A stretch of DNA of 64,000 nucleotides from the NCBI RefSeq assembly GCF_000002995.4, contig NW_025062479.1:8795721-8859720 (forward strand), given 5' to 3'. Below are positions 25,791 through 39,499 of the stretch, one piece after another. The DNA comes from Brugia malayi. Taxonomy: Eukaryota > Nematoda > Chromadorea > Rhabditida > Onchocercidae. The stretch's first letter is position 1, and each line of letters starts with the position of its first letter. The position numbers and the translations under genes were made by a program. A model generated the notes under the pieces. The model ran no database searches and was not told the origin of the DNA. It saw only the letters and a program-made list of their open reading frames with translations.

Positions 25791-28700
25791 TCTTCTCACA
25801 GATGCAGATTTCATCACTATCATCAGTATTGATTGCTGTTTGATGTGAGGTAACGATGTATTCTTGAAGTGTTTGGCGTCAATTCTTTTTTTAATATACC
25901 ATCATATAAGTACTTTTTTGCTTTTTGTATCACAAATATGAAAAGCTTCTTTTAATAAGATTTTTAAATTTTAAAACTGCATAAACCAATCCAAGTGCAA
26001 ATGCTATTATTTATTATATATATACTGATGATAAACTATCAACGAGTTGTTTAACTGAATATGATATTCAGAAATATATACAATTCTATCACACTCTTTT
26101 GCTGCAGGAAATGCAAGAAGTTTAATCAAGCTAGACATATGCCCATAGTTTGTATCTTTTAGAAATGATTAATTTCAAATGATAATATTTTTGTACACAT
26201 TTTCAGCAAAAATTCTGTACATGACTTCCAGTTTCATCGTCGTCAGTTATAAATCTCTGAGATTAAAACACGTGAATTGTTAAATATTGAAAATTAAGTG
26301 AACTACCTTTGAATAGCAGAAAAGGAAAGATTCAAGGAGTAAAATGATTTTCTTTTAGAGACTTTAATAAACTCGAGAATATACTGTTATGAATAAACTT
26401 AACTAGTTTTTAAAAGGTTAATAAATGACTGCTGATCACCATCTATATTATAATTAGAATCAAAAGATTCTGAATAACTTGGACAGTAATCATTCACTAT
26501 ATCATTCATTATGTGTTTTTATTCATTAAGCATTCTCAAGAAAATTCGGTGTAAAATTGATAATAATTGTAAGAATTTAAAATGATGGATAAGATAAAAA
26601 AAGAATACAAATTTCAAACGGAACATTCATAAATTGGTTAAAAGTTTTGAAGTGGAGGTGGAGAGGAGGAATATTAGTGTTGTTGGGGACAACAAAGATG
26701 GTTATATCGTGTGACAACGTGAATTGATGACGGTGTATGAAACTGGGTCGATTGGAAAGGGGGGAGGAGGGAGAGGACACATCCTTACATTAGGTAAAAC
26801 GGTGATGCGGAAGTGATTAATTCAGTGAAAGGTGTACAAAAATGTAAAAATCCTTATTTTTCTTCATATGTCTATTTTCTCTTCTCTGATATTCGTAATA
26901 TCGGCGGTAATTAAAACATATTTAAACATCGATCATTCACTACTACCCAATATCGACCTTTTTCCTGATTTCATATAATTTTGGAAAAATTTACCAAAGA
27001 GTATCATTAAATTAGTTTGCTTCTTGTGATTGATAAGGATGCATCTGAAATCCGCTTACTACGCAACTGTCATTACAGCTATATATTCTCAGTTTGCATG
27101 TTACTTCCTATTCCCAATTTTTTTTCTGGAAAAAGTAGGACTCAAATCTTCTGAAATTTGAAATAGCAAAAGGTAATAAGAAAAGAAAAAAATGTTTGCT
27201 TGAGTTACGAAAAATAATTATAGCATAGTAAAATTGTAAATCATTTGTATAAGTTAAGTAGTTTTGTATACTTGAATCAAGTTTACTGGGATGATCTGAC
27301 GGTGTTTTTTGTCTGTCCATGTATTTTTTTTTTTTTTTTTTTCATTTATTTCTTTTCCTCATTCACTGAACAACTTCTCCTTGATGTTTACACAACAGAT
27401 ATTAGAATAAACTAGAATTTCAATGAATTCCTTCTGTGGTAATTTATAAAAAAGTTTTTTGTAAAAATTTATTCTTTCCACTTCATCTGCCTTGGCATCC
27501 CAATTGTAAAAACAATAATATGTATATGACAAAGGTATTTCTAGAAAAGATCATTTCTGAAAATCATAAAACTAATGATCACAGAATAGGAATGCTTTTC
27601 TGCATTCATTTTCTCTTTGATTTCCTCTATAAAATGCTTTATATCGTATGAAATGAGTATAATATGAAAAAACAAACAGGTTCCAAACAAAGGATTTTCT
27701 TATTACAATTACATACCTTTCACTTATGATTGAAAAAAAAAATACATTTATATCTATCAGTTATGAATGGAAATGGTAGTAAATATTTCACTTCGTATAA
27801 TTCCAATGAAAATTTTTGCTAGAACGATAGAATAATTTTCTTTGTTTTTGTTTGTGCCTATTATATCCTTCCAAAAGACACTTTTTACAAATTCTAGTGG
27901 AGTTTTTTAAAAATCTTATTAGATCATTCAATTTAGATATTTGCAATTATTTTCTTGGTGAAGTCAAGGGAAGTATTTATTTAATCTTTTCTGTGACAAC
28001 ATCAAAAATTAACTGAATTTATAGTAGGAGAAAGCATTATACGCTATTATATTTTATAAGCTATAGAACAAAAATTAATTTAAGAAACTAAAAAGTTTGA
28101 CGTAATTTTTTTTTTTCTTAAAAAAATGAATAAAACTGAAGTAGCCCTAGAAGTCTTGTAAGAAATATTATTCAGGAATTAGACTAAGTAAGTATACAAG
28201 TGGAATTATCACCACTAACAACATCATAAAAATAATATGATTAAAATATTATAGTAGGAAAAGCAATAATATGATTAAAAATCAATTTGGAAATAATAAT
28301 AATATGGACTGCACATATTTAAAGAAGTTTGCTCTTCAAGAAAAGAAAATCTTTTTTTGTTTTTAAATACAAATCACATTTCTATATCTTAGCCATTATT
28401 GATTAAAGCATCTTAGCAAAAAGAAACTGTTAATTTCAAAGAAATCGAACTACACGTAAGTGTAAAACTTATCGCGAAGTTTTACTTTTTCATCTGTAGT
28501 AGTCTATTGATAATTTAAACATCCGAAAATAAGATTAAAAGTAAAAACAAATAAGAGACAGAATGGCACCACAAACAAGTAATTTAAAATATCAATATAT
28601 GCTGAATGGGTAGTAATCATTTACTAGAGAAGTCAATAAATTAGTTAGTATGCAAAAAGGCAAAGAAAAAATGAATGAATACCTGCATATTTGTATGCAT

Positions 28701-29960
28701 GTATGCTTGCATATATATAAGCAAAAATGAGGAGGCAGACAGTAATGAAATAATAATGCAAATAAGTTTGAAAGCGAAATTTCAGTCGTAACAATTTCAA
28801 ATTAGGTCATCATTTAACAGATATTAGTGGAAAAAGGAGTAAAGAGGTGAGAGGGTGGGAGTGGGGTAGATAATTCTCATAAGTAAACGAATAAACATTT
28901 ATTTATCGAGTATTACAGCTGAAAAGTATAGTTGGTCCGAGAGTTCGTTATGTTACTTATCATCGTTACTGCTTCTATCCGTATCACTCCTGTTTCACCT
29001 ACTCAATCACTGAATGTGAAAAATATCACTGGAATTAAAGATCTTTAAACAAATTAACGACGGAATATTGTGGCAAAAAAGAAAATAAATGAAAAATATT
29101 GTTATGCTAATTTTTAGTTCCTAATTTTCATTAGTAATTTTAAAACTTCAACTTAAAACATTTGATTAATCGTGTATGAGTCATTCATTTAGATATGTCA
29201 TATTTGTTTTTGCATTGTTAATCTTCTGTTTAGTGATCTACAATCCCAGATTGGAATTACAAACAAAGAGCCCAAAAGTCCTAATTGAAATATCTGATGA
29301 ATTCATATGCATTCTATTACAACAGAATAGTGTAAGGAACATCGAAGTTAAAGAAATGACTTTCCGGTAAAAAAAAATCAATATAATGTATTATCGAGAA
29401 TAAATATTTACAAAAATTATGTACTAAAAAAAACATTCCAGCATATGGAGTTTTATTTATGTTAATATTGATTTTTCAAATATTGTAGTTTTGCATAATG
29501 TATGTACAAATATTTTCAGGAGGACAATAAACTGTTTGACAGAAAGAAATTTACTGATAATGGAAAGGTGAAACGATATGCAGGTCTAACTAGCAGAGTA
29601 AATTAAAATCAAAGATTAGATAACTGATTGGTTTTTTTTTTTTTTGATCTTTTTTACAATTCTAGTATGTCTGTAACTTAGTTGGACCATTACTAAAAGA
29701 TTTTACACTGATTATTTAAAAACATTTGAAGAAACATAAAAATTGTCCATATTCTAAAATCATAACAAGCAGTGTAACCTGAAAATCATATCTCATAATA
29801 ATTAAGTATTTGAAATGTTCATTAACTGACTGCAAATAATATGCAAAATTATAACATTAATTAATAATGACTCCTTTCCTACTGAATGTTACAGGAATTT
29901 GAACAGATTGAGGTGAAATGTAATAAGAGACAAATGCTAAAGTTTGAACAGATAAAGTAT
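25778..29960. other. 4.2-kb intergenic region, no gene seen
   Basis: AT-rich spacer. A short purine-rich block lies at about 26640-26790, and a T-run near 27330. The frame at 29176-29370 (+) starts with a hydrophobic segment but has no homology or splice support. Confidence 0.5.
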
Positions 29961-29985
29961 GGTTAAACACGCATTACATCCATAC

Positions 29986-31320
29986 TTCGATCATCGAGTT
30001 TTTGGTAGCCTGGCAAGCACTCGCATTTGAAGGAGCCTGCCAAATTTATACACATCGCTCCAGAAGGAAAGACAATCACCAAGCTGAAATGTATGCTAGT
30101 CTGTGGCTTCATCTTTTCTTTTTTTTTAATGTTGGGTATTGCTGCAGTATTAAGAATTAAAATAGGATAGGAATTGAAAATCTCTATTAATTTTTCCACC
30201 AACAAACTTTACATTCTTTCTTTCTCTCTCTATCTTGTTTTCCTCTTTCTCATCACTAAAGTTAAAATATATGACAACTTGTCATCAACATCATAACATA
30301 TTGTTCCATTTCCAAAAAAAAAAAAAAAAAAAAAAAGCCCTACAAATCAAATATAACAATTTCCAATTCTGAAGTGAATAATCTTCCAGTTTCTTTTTTT
30401 TTTTTCTTTAATTAAATCTTTGGAATTTGGATAATTTCTTTGTTACATATTGAAGCATTTAAAAAAATGTGATAACTCCTAGGACCATTTTGCATTAGCA
30501 TTCTGCTCCGTAATTGCTGTTGTTGCAAATGGCATTCGGATCACAAGGATTAGCTTGTTCATAGAAGTTAACGTTGATACATACCGGACAGCAATGATTG
30601 GGTGGAATTTCTTGTTCGTCGCAGTTTAACTTCGTACATTTATTTGATTCTCTGGAGTTAACAAAAAATGATCTTTCAGTTTACTACAACAAAAAATTTA
30701 TTGTCATCTTGAATTCCACTATTGCCTAATGAAAAACATTGGTTTGAAGGATTGTTCTGTATCAAATAAAAACCTTATCCTGAATAATGATATTCCTGAA
30801 CAGTCGTAGTAGATAAATCAGAATTATGAAAATAAACTTATGATTTTTTATAATTTTTCAAAAGCGTAAAATAGTGAAGAAAATAATCAAATGAAGTATA
30901 ATGAAAACGAACAAAAATTGACAATCCATATTGCCGTTATCGTATATACATCTCAACAGTTTTTAGGCCAATATTGTTGATCATTTTGCCATCTGCGCCC
31001 ATTATAGAAACACTAGAGAATAATAAAAACTTTCCAGTGGCAGCCGGAATTAAATAAATTGGCAATATATGTCGACGTAATATAATACCTTGAAATATAT
31101 GCCATGTAGACAGGTTATTTTAAATTTCAAATCAATTTTTTTAAATTTTAAAATCTAGAATAAAATTTGCTCCATTAAAATCTGACCTCTTTGGTGCAAA
31201 CTGGACAATACTGCCCAGAAGGTAAAATAGTTCCGCAGATTACTCTAAAGTAGTACAACCAATTCGCCCGCAGATCACTTCACCATGTGATATACAAACA
31301 CATCCCATACATAAACTATT
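29986..31320 (-). pseudogene. decayed VWC-EGF (NELL-like) gene fragments
   Basis: Three blocks appear in order on the minus strand. At about 31320-31190 lies a von Willebrand C module (LCMGCVCISHGEVICGRIGC) that stops at TTLE and continues in another frame as ICGTILPSGQYCPVC. An exon starting at 30651 (acceptor CCAG) gives the end of a VWC module, KCTKLNCDEQEIPPNHCCPV, and then an EGF module, NPCDPNAICNNSNYGAEC; the codon between the two Cys of its C-x-C is TAA (30495-30497). A third block at about 30060-29986 reads CINLAGSFKCECLPGYQKLD, a calcium-binding-type EGF module. The VWC-EGF-EGF order and the GYQKLDD ending resemble NELL proteins. The frameshift and the stop make this a probable pseudogene; a sequence error is the alternative. 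Confidence 0.5.
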
Positions 31321-32052
31321 GTTACGATATTTTTGTTCCACTACTATCAACCCTAAATCATTTTAATATAGTTTTCCAATTTTTGATATTGCAATTTATG
31401 ATTTAAAACAGATAAAGGTTTCCTGAACTGTGAAATATTTCTATTTTCGCATTCTTTATTACAAAAAAGAAAATGGAACTAATTTATTAAGAACAGATAG
31501 AGTAAGAATTACTCAATGAAGAAAAGAAATATTGCTTTTTATTTAATTACATAGTTTTGGAAAATAATTTAATCCAATTTGAATTGTTTTTTTTAAGTTG
31601 TAGTTTATATATGACTGATTTTTAATTAAATTTTTATTTTTCGATTAACTGAAAAATTTTTAATTAATTGAAAATCAACAAACTTAACAGCTTCTTTGCT
31701 GTAATTCAATTCTTTTTAAGTTTTGATCACGCAAATGCATTGCTTCCAATCATTTGTTTATATCTGCTTTCAGCTAAGTGTTCCAGGATTTCCTACAAAC
31801 AAATCTCAGAATTTTCATTGTCAAACTATTATTTGCTAATGATGAAGTCATGCATAGATTTTATTGCATTTAATCTTTTAAATATCATCTGATACAATTT
31901 TATATTTTGCATTTAAAACCTAAAATTCTTTGAAATGACTAAATAAAAAAAAAAGGTTCTGAACGGAAGTCTATAATTATTAGTTTTATAAACTGAAATC
32001 TTGCCAAAATTTTTCTAACTTTCAAAATAAAATTTCCGAATCAAATTATCGT

Positions 32053-32406
32053 TCATGAAGTTTCAAACACAGGCAATGAAAAATTTTTGCAAAATACTTG
32101 ATCCAATTTAGTTGATAACTTGATCGGCAGAAGCAAATTATAAAATGTTGGACTATCGCATGTTGCAAGAAGTACGGCGCTTGTGAAGTTTTCTTGTTGA
32201 AATTCCAAATGTAACAATGCATTCTGTGTTGCAATATAATCCCAAAAACATTCTGCCTGAAATGGTTTGATTGCTTTATATATTCTATGAATTAAATAAA
32301 TAGATTTAAAGGATCTCTTAATCATTTTAAGATTCATAATTGTGGCAGTTTTAGTAATCGGTTTTCGTAAATTCTTTCTTGAAGCTTTATTGAATTTTAC
32401 GACCAA
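32053..32406 (-). other. open frame with a possible exon, function unknown
   Basis: A 117-codon frame is open in very AT-rich DNA. A good acceptor (CATTTCAG) lies inside it, followed by AECFWDYIATQNALLHLEFQ and LLATCDSPTFYNLLLPI. It lies upstream, on the same strand, of the decayed VWC-EGF fragments and could be another piece of that gene or an unrelated exon. No family recognised. Confidence 0.25.
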
Positions 32407-34360
32407 AATTTCATGGAATATTTTTCAATTTTTACTAAATATTTTTAATATTTGCAAATATTTGTATTCCACTCGTGACATAACGTTTCCTTTAATTTGA
32501 TGATTTTTTTTTTTTTCATAAATGCTGATTACAGCACCTTCCGTTCATCCTATGATTAAATATTTTTAAACATCTGCTATTATTCAACCTGACAAATGAT
32601 ACGTATCTTTGAAGTCTTCAGAAGCTTCGCTGATTAGTTAATCCTCACGAATAATTTGGATTGCAAAGCCTGTTCGAGATTATGCAACACTGTTAGATCC
32701 ACTGGATTATCCGAGATATTTTTCCTCCACGGATGATTAGTAAGTATACATCAAAGTAAGAGTGGAAATTTTTTTTTTTTTTAAAAGAGGCTAAATTAAA
32801 TATAAATTTTCTCGAAAGGAAACCTGCCATTAGTATATTTTACAAGGTCAAATTAATTTTTATAGAAAAGGCCTTTTACAGAAATATTTTTTTTCATTTC
32901 TTTCACAACTTTTCAATTATTAAAGATGTCATCGATAAATACTTTAGTTTTTGGTATTCGTTTCCGAAATCCTTCAACAGCTGCCAGCATTACAGTAATG
33001 AAATTCACAAAAAAAAAAAGATGATAAATTTTCATCCTAAAAAACGAGCAGCATTAATTTTTCAAAATGTTAAACAAAAAGAAAAAGTTTTAATACTGCA
33101 TTAGTAAAATATTGAAGTAAAAAATTTTGAAGGAAGTGAAATCCTCTAATGGAAAGAATGATTGAAAATATAATATGATATATAAAAAAAAAAAAATCAC
33201 ATGAAAGATGAAAAAAACCAAGGAAAAAAATGAAGAGAGAGAAAAGGAAAGAAGAAAAAGGCGAAAAAGAAAACAACTCAAAAGCCTGGATGATACGAAT
33301 AAAAATTAAGCGCTTCAGTAAACACAAGGCACTTTCTTCAATTCACCTGATGATATTGGTCTGCGTTTCAAAGCTGTCATATTCCATTTTCTGGAGAATA
33401 ATAATAGTATTAACTTTTAGATAAAAGACGAGCTACACTTTTAGAAGAACAGCTATTCAAATTGCAACGTTAGATGAAACTAGTTTTAAGTGTCTGTGGG
33501 ATCAAAAAGAAGAAAATAAGCACTTGTAGTAAAATTTTCCGTAAAAATTTCATAAGTTTTATCTATAAGTGCTGCACAGAAAAAATAATAAATCCGACAT
33601 CTTCAAGATTATAACAAAAAATGTGATAAATATAAGAGTCTGACTTTTGATTATACAAACAGTTAGGTAGCAGTGTTAAAAGGTGTTAAGACTTTTCTAT
33701 GAGAGAAAACTACCACTGACTATTTGATTGGCTCCTACAATTGAACAATTCATAATGAATGTTGATTTGTAAATGTTAAGAAATGAAATCATTAGTACAA
33801 AAATAATATTAAACAAATGATTAATATATTCACTGAATGTGTCACATGTAGAAAGCTTTCTTATCAACTTTCTCTTGTATTGTTAAGCAAATTTGGTTAA
33901 AATTGTTAGTTTCATTTTCTTCCAATTTATATTTTAGTACATTGTTTCGATTTTAAATAATAGTTAGTTATATGCATGTAATTTCCGCCCATCTTTGTGT
34001 GATCATTTAAAATTTTTTTTTCCAAAGAATTGTATGGACGATAGCATTGGATTGTTTTCTTGACTTCAGAAAATTACAGGTTTATATTCATGGATTTTTT
34101 TTTTAAATGATCATTTGTGCGATAGAAGTAATAAATGAAGGAAGTTTAATGTATCGTTGCCCCATGTATTTCAGATTTCTGTGGCCACAAAATGTGTCAT
34201 GTTGTTTAAATTTATTTATTTTTTTTCAATGATCAGTTGAGAAGTGTTTTAATTAATAATTTTGAAGGGAAATCTTAATTACAAAGACTGAGAAAAGTAA
34301 ACTTCAATAACTTTAATGGACATAGCTTTTTCAAAAATATTTTTCCCAGAAAAGAAAAAT
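32407..34360. other. intergenic DNA, no gene seen
   Basis: Low-complexity AT-rich sequence. The opposed frames around 33070-33424 are homopurine/homopyrimidine (Lys/Glu/Arg or Phe/Leu/Ser only) and are not credible genes. Confidence 0.5.
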
Positions 34361-34464
34361 GTCGTGAAACTTGAAATAATTTCCTCCGAATAACTTACAA
34401 ACCATATCAAATAAAATTGTATTAACCCACAACACCAAAATTTGTGTTAATTAAACATTAGAAA

Positions 34465-35019
34465 TGTAAAACTGTTTCAAATTATACATGATGTAAGCAA
34501 TCATTATTTCAATTCTCATTTTCTCACTGTAGTTGAGCTTATCTGCTTGTCTGATAACAAAGAGTATGTGCATTGTTTAATATGTTAAAAACTACTTCTT
34601 TGTTGCAAATCAAATTTGCTTACAATGTCGAAATATTGTAAAGGTTTTCTAAGCTAATAGTCATTCTTTAAGAAACTACAGTATTAAAACCCATCTCTTA
34701 CTATATAAAGAGTAAAGATCATCTGATACTCAATAATCATGCTGTTGCTGCAAGTCAGACCCACTATATAAGGGTCTAAACCTTTTGTCTCAATCAACTT
34801 CTCAGTTTTATCAGTTTTTTCCTTACCAGTAAGCTACAATTCTGCTGCTCTTCCTCACTCACAATTCAGCTCATTTCCCGACCAATTTATTCATTTACCC
34901 ATTTTCTTCATCTCATTTGTAGATACTCTGCGTAGATAAATTATTAATATTGTAGATAAATTATCAATATTACTGCTATAGATTAATATCTATACATTGT
35001 GGTTGCTAACAAATAAAAT
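34465..35019 (+). repeat. LTR-like 555-bp repeat, copy 1
   Basis: Starts TGTAAAACTG and ends AACAAATAAAAT. It matches 43371-43925 over the same length with only about three differences near its 3' end. Inside are two TATA-like boxes (CTATATAAAG at 34701; CTATATAAGG near 34763), a tandem 20-mer (GTAGATAAATTATTAATATT, twice, about 34933-34972) and a terminal AATAAA. Promoter boxes followed by a poly(A) signal are what an LTR in + orientation would show. About 100 bp just upstream (from 34361) also match copy 2, but far less well. Confidence 0.85.
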
Positions 35020-35784
<765 letters not shown>

Positions 35785-35947
35785 TAAAGATATTGTATTT
35801 AACAGAATTTATGCCAGTAGCTAGATGGTAGATAAAGCATTGGGAGAGGTTGCTGATCTTGGGGAGATTCGTTGGATGTTGATGTAACTAGGTGATATAG
35901 CTTGTCAAATAGTTACCAAAATCGTACTCAGGAGGAAAGGTCAGTTA

Positions 35948-36019
35948 TTCCGTTGCCGGGAATCGAACCCGGGCCTTGCGGGTGAGAGCCGCAAATCCTC
36001 ACCACTAGACCACAACGGA
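35948..36019 (-). tRNA. tRNA-Glu (CUC)
   Basis: The minus strand folds into a full cloverleaf: acceptor TCCGTTG/CAACGGA, A box TGGTCTAGTGG, anticodon stem TGCGG/CCGCA around the loop CTCTCAC with anticodon CTC, and a T arm with the B box GGTTCGATTCC. 72 nt with discriminator A, no intron. It lies between the orphan reductase exon and a tandem repeat array. Confidence 0.95.
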
Positions 36020-36289
36020 CACATACACTTATTTTTGTACTGTTAGAATTAATGAATAAAACGTACGCTTTAATGAGTGAAGATGAAGAGTGATCCAAGA
36101 AATGATATGTTCAGGACGTGTATTTGTTATAGCTCTTTCTTTCTGTACAAAGTATTTAAGTGTAACACAAAAGAATGAGATTATCTGACTTTAAACAATA
36201 AGTTTGTTTATCAAATAAAATGTGGGCCAGGTAATAAAGTGAAGATTCCCTGACAATTTTGATAACTTTCAATCATGTGACAGACACCC

Positions 36290-37150
36290 AACATAAATTT
36301 TGATTCTAAATTTTTTATAATGTGTTGTTATAACTACTAAAATATACTTTGTAGCAAATAATCATTTTTAATTATTACTATCAAACAAAGTGAATTTGTC
36401 GAGAAAATGAAACCGAATGACCCGGTAATCCTAACAAGTATATTTTCCAAACATTATTATCATTTGGGTATTAAGATTTTGCGATGATTATTGTTCAAAT
36501 TATAAAAGTGATGTTAATTATGCAGTTGTAATCTTTCTAATTATTTTTACCAAGAAAACAAAATTAAAAACTATTAGAATTTTTAGTAAATCTTTATTTT
36601 GCAACCTAGCACACATTTTGATTTTAAATTATTTATAAATGTAGTGTTGTAACTAATAAAAAGATGCTAACTGTCAAAAAGATGCTACATTATTTATAAA
36701 TGTTGTAACTAATAAAAAGATAAAAAGACAAAGTCATTTTTAATTGTGATAATCATCATACTGAGCAAATCAATCAAGAAAATTAAATCAAATGATCCAA
36801 TAATCTTAATGAAATTTAATTTCACAGCTTTGTCATCAGTTCTTTCGTAATGTATATTGCTTAAATTAAAAAGGCGATATTGATCGCAGACTTGTAATTT
36901 CTTTAATTGTTTAGCATAACAAAACAGAATTGAAAATTATTAAAACTTCCAATAATTTATCATCCTAGCACTGATCTACATCTGGATTTCAAAATTTTTG
37001 TAAATGCATTGCCGTGCTGCTTAAAAGATGTTATCTCTAAGATTTAAGTCAATTTAAATTGATATCAAACAAGATAAACTTTTTTTTCAAAAAAATTGAA
37101 ATAAGAATGGTGCAATAATTTTGATTTATTTGATTTGTGAAGCTTTATTA
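36290..37150. repeat. degenerate tandem repeats, unit ~330-350 bp
   Basis: Segments starting near 36298, 36617 and 36985 share TTTTGATTyTAAATT..TTTATAA, then a GTTGTAACTA..TAAA block, then TCATTTTTAATT, then a CAAAyAAAGT..TCGAGAAAA-like block. A shorter internal duplication (TTGTAACTAATAAAAAGAT, about 36645 and 36702) lies in the second unit. A related segment occurs at about 39890-40070. Confidence 0.6.
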
Positions 37151-37860
37151 TCATTTCTATCATTTTGCTTCTCGAATTTTCTGCCAATCTTTATCATTTT
37201 GTTTCTCGAACTTTCCGTCAGTCTTTGCCATTCCGCTGTTTGAACTGTTTCTCGAATTCCATGAGCCTATACTACCAGTCCCTGCAGTCTCTGCCATCTG
37301 ATAATCTCCACCATTTTGTTGTTCCAACTTTCTGTTCCTAAAATTTTTATCGATCCCTGCCGCTTTGTTTCTTTGTTTGCCGAATTTTGTATTTCCTTAT
37401 TTCCGTGTTTCTCGAACTCTCAGTCTGCAGAAATTGAATCTATTATACACACTGCAAAAATTTGGACGTCGACATGGTAATAAAGCTTTAGAATTAAAAC
37501 TCATTATTTTTTGGCAGAGATTGACAGAATGTTCGTGAAACAAAGTAACGAAGAATGATAAAAAGTTCTAGGAACAAAGTCGAGATAAATAGTGCGAGAA
37601 CATCCAAATTTATACATTGTGTATGATGAATTCAAAACTGCTCAGATTGATAGGAATTTTGAGGAGCAAAGTGGCAAAGACTGACAGAAAACTCGACAAA
37701 GTGAAATTAAATTCGAGAAACAAGAAAATTGGAAAAAAAGAACAAGGAGATATGTTCGGTTTTTCAAAATTTTCTCAACAAATACCAATCTGCGCAATTT
37801 GAATTTATTATACAAATTATAAAAATTTGGACGTTGAAACGGTGTCACTGGTTTTAACAT
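37150..37860. repeat. fold-back region with tandem CTCGAA-type motifs and a direct repeat
   Basis: The left half (37160-37420) carries several copies of TTTCTCGAACTTTCCGTCAG..TTTGCCATT-like motifs. The right half (about 37500-37745) carries their reverse complements (TGGCAAAGACTGACAGAAAA, TCGAGAAACAAGAAAA). TTGAATCTATTATACACA..AAAATTTGGACGT at 37435-37475 recurs as a direct repeat at about 37799-37840. Confidence 0.65.
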
Positions 37861-38479
37861 CGCAAAAATCTAAAATATTATATGAGAGTAGAAAATATGA
37901 GTAAGAAATATATTCTATGAACTCTTTGCAATACAATGTTTATACCCTAAACTTTTTGTTTCCAAAAAGTAAACTTATGTTTAGATTGTAAATCTTCTAT
38001 ATATTGTTTACACACGGTATCAGCTCCTCATTTAGTTGATCTCACTGTTGTGCCACCACTAACTAGTAATTAGATTTGTTTCTAAACCAGGTCAACAGCT
38101 CTTTATTAGACCGATTATTGTAAATCATGTATTTTGTTTATGTATACTGCTTGCTACATAAGGAGGCTACTCATATTAACAGTAGTGTGTTAAACCAGCA
38201 GAGTTCAATCACGAGGCAGTTCGACCACAAAAAGGGATTTCGCTACTTCAGTTCTTCTCTAGCAAGTTTATTGTATTATAGCTTCTCTTGATAAACGATT
38301 TACTATATTCCTGTATTATCCCACATATTAATGTCTATGTTAAGCGAATCTCCCAGAAATCAATAAACGTCTCCTAAAATGATTTTTTTTTTTTTTCAAA
38401 TCTTTCACAATGGTACTTTGGTACCTTTTATGCATCTCATATATATACTATATACATCTTATGTACAACTATATATCTC

Positions 38480-39465
38480 ATATACCACTACTGTTGCAAT
38501 ACTTTCGGTTTTTCTTGAGATTCCTTCTCCGCCTCGATGAAACTTCCTTCCTGCCCCATTCCTTTCGATGTACTTGATTTGCTTTACAGTGAAAAAATTT
38601 AATGCATCTTCTACTTCCTGTTAGATGGGACTACCTTAAGCATAGCATCTAAGTCCTTTAGCCCTTAGTTTTTATGTCGAGTACTTTTGAAAGCCGTCAT
38701 TCCAATGATCACGACAAAAGTAACATCGCTCCTTCAAATTTTTTATGGCCAATAATGTAACCCACTTCACTGACAGCTAGATCGATTCTTATATATTCTA
38801 ATGCCTTTCCTTTTAAACATCTCTTTAAGTGTAGGAGCTCCTTTGTAATTATTATGTCTTCTCTTTTATCAGTCTGTATTTATAAAATTCTTCGATTTCC
38901 ATCGAATTCTATTGCCTTCACTTTTGAAGATTTGACTGTAGTCATTAATTTCTCGATTAGTTTAGTTAAAGTCTTTCCTTCGTTTTCTTTTTAACTTCAT
39001 TTTATGTTTAATCCATCACTTGAAGGTTCTTTTTCGCATAATGGGCGCATCCGATTTTCTCAATTAGAAAAGCTCAAGCATAATGTACTTCGTGACTACT
39101 ACTAAATAAGCGTTCTTCGGCGTTCAAATAGGACTCATATAAATAGAGTCTTTTCTTTGTCTTTAAACGACTGTAATGCTACTTTCATTCCTTTTCTAAT
39201 GAACTTGCATTGGAGTTGATTGCTTCTATTATTTTTAAATATCCAATGAGTACTCTTCTTCTTTCTAGAGGTACCGATATATTTCGTTTTTGATTCTTTT
39301 TTTTTTTTTTTTTTTTGCATTTCTCCACAAATATTTTGTTTCCCTTAAAATCAATTTAATTTCTGAAGGAAGCTTAAAGTTGTTCTGATTTTTTTTTGTT
39401 AGGTAAAACAGGAATTTTTCATCCTTCTTCCTCATGCTTCTGCTCAAACTGCTTTCACCATCCAC
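38480..39465 (-). pseudogene. relic BEL/Pao gag
   Basis: The minus strand preserves gag landmarks broken by many stops and shifts: KVKAIEFDGNRRIL, then ELLHLKRCLKGKALEYIR and DLAVSEVGYIIGHKKF, then a zinc-knuckle remnant CYFCRDHWNDGFQKYST and, in another frame, FHCKANQVHRKEW. This order (EFDG, LKGKALEYI, C-x2-C..HWND) is that of nematode BEL/Pao gag proteins. No pol region is recognisable next to it. It is older than the element at 48.3-54.1 kb. Confidence 0.6.
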
Positions 39466-39499
39466 GATTTTTTATTACCCAAATTTACACACATCCATC

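Noticed and set aside
29176..29370. Small + frame with a hydrophobic N-terminus
   Set aside because: No homology, no splice signals, unusual only in being open; cannot be supported.
33070..33424. Opposed frames of 60-85 codons
   Set aside because: Pure homopurine/homopyrimidine tract; residues are almost only Phe/Leu/Ser or Lys/Glu/Arg.
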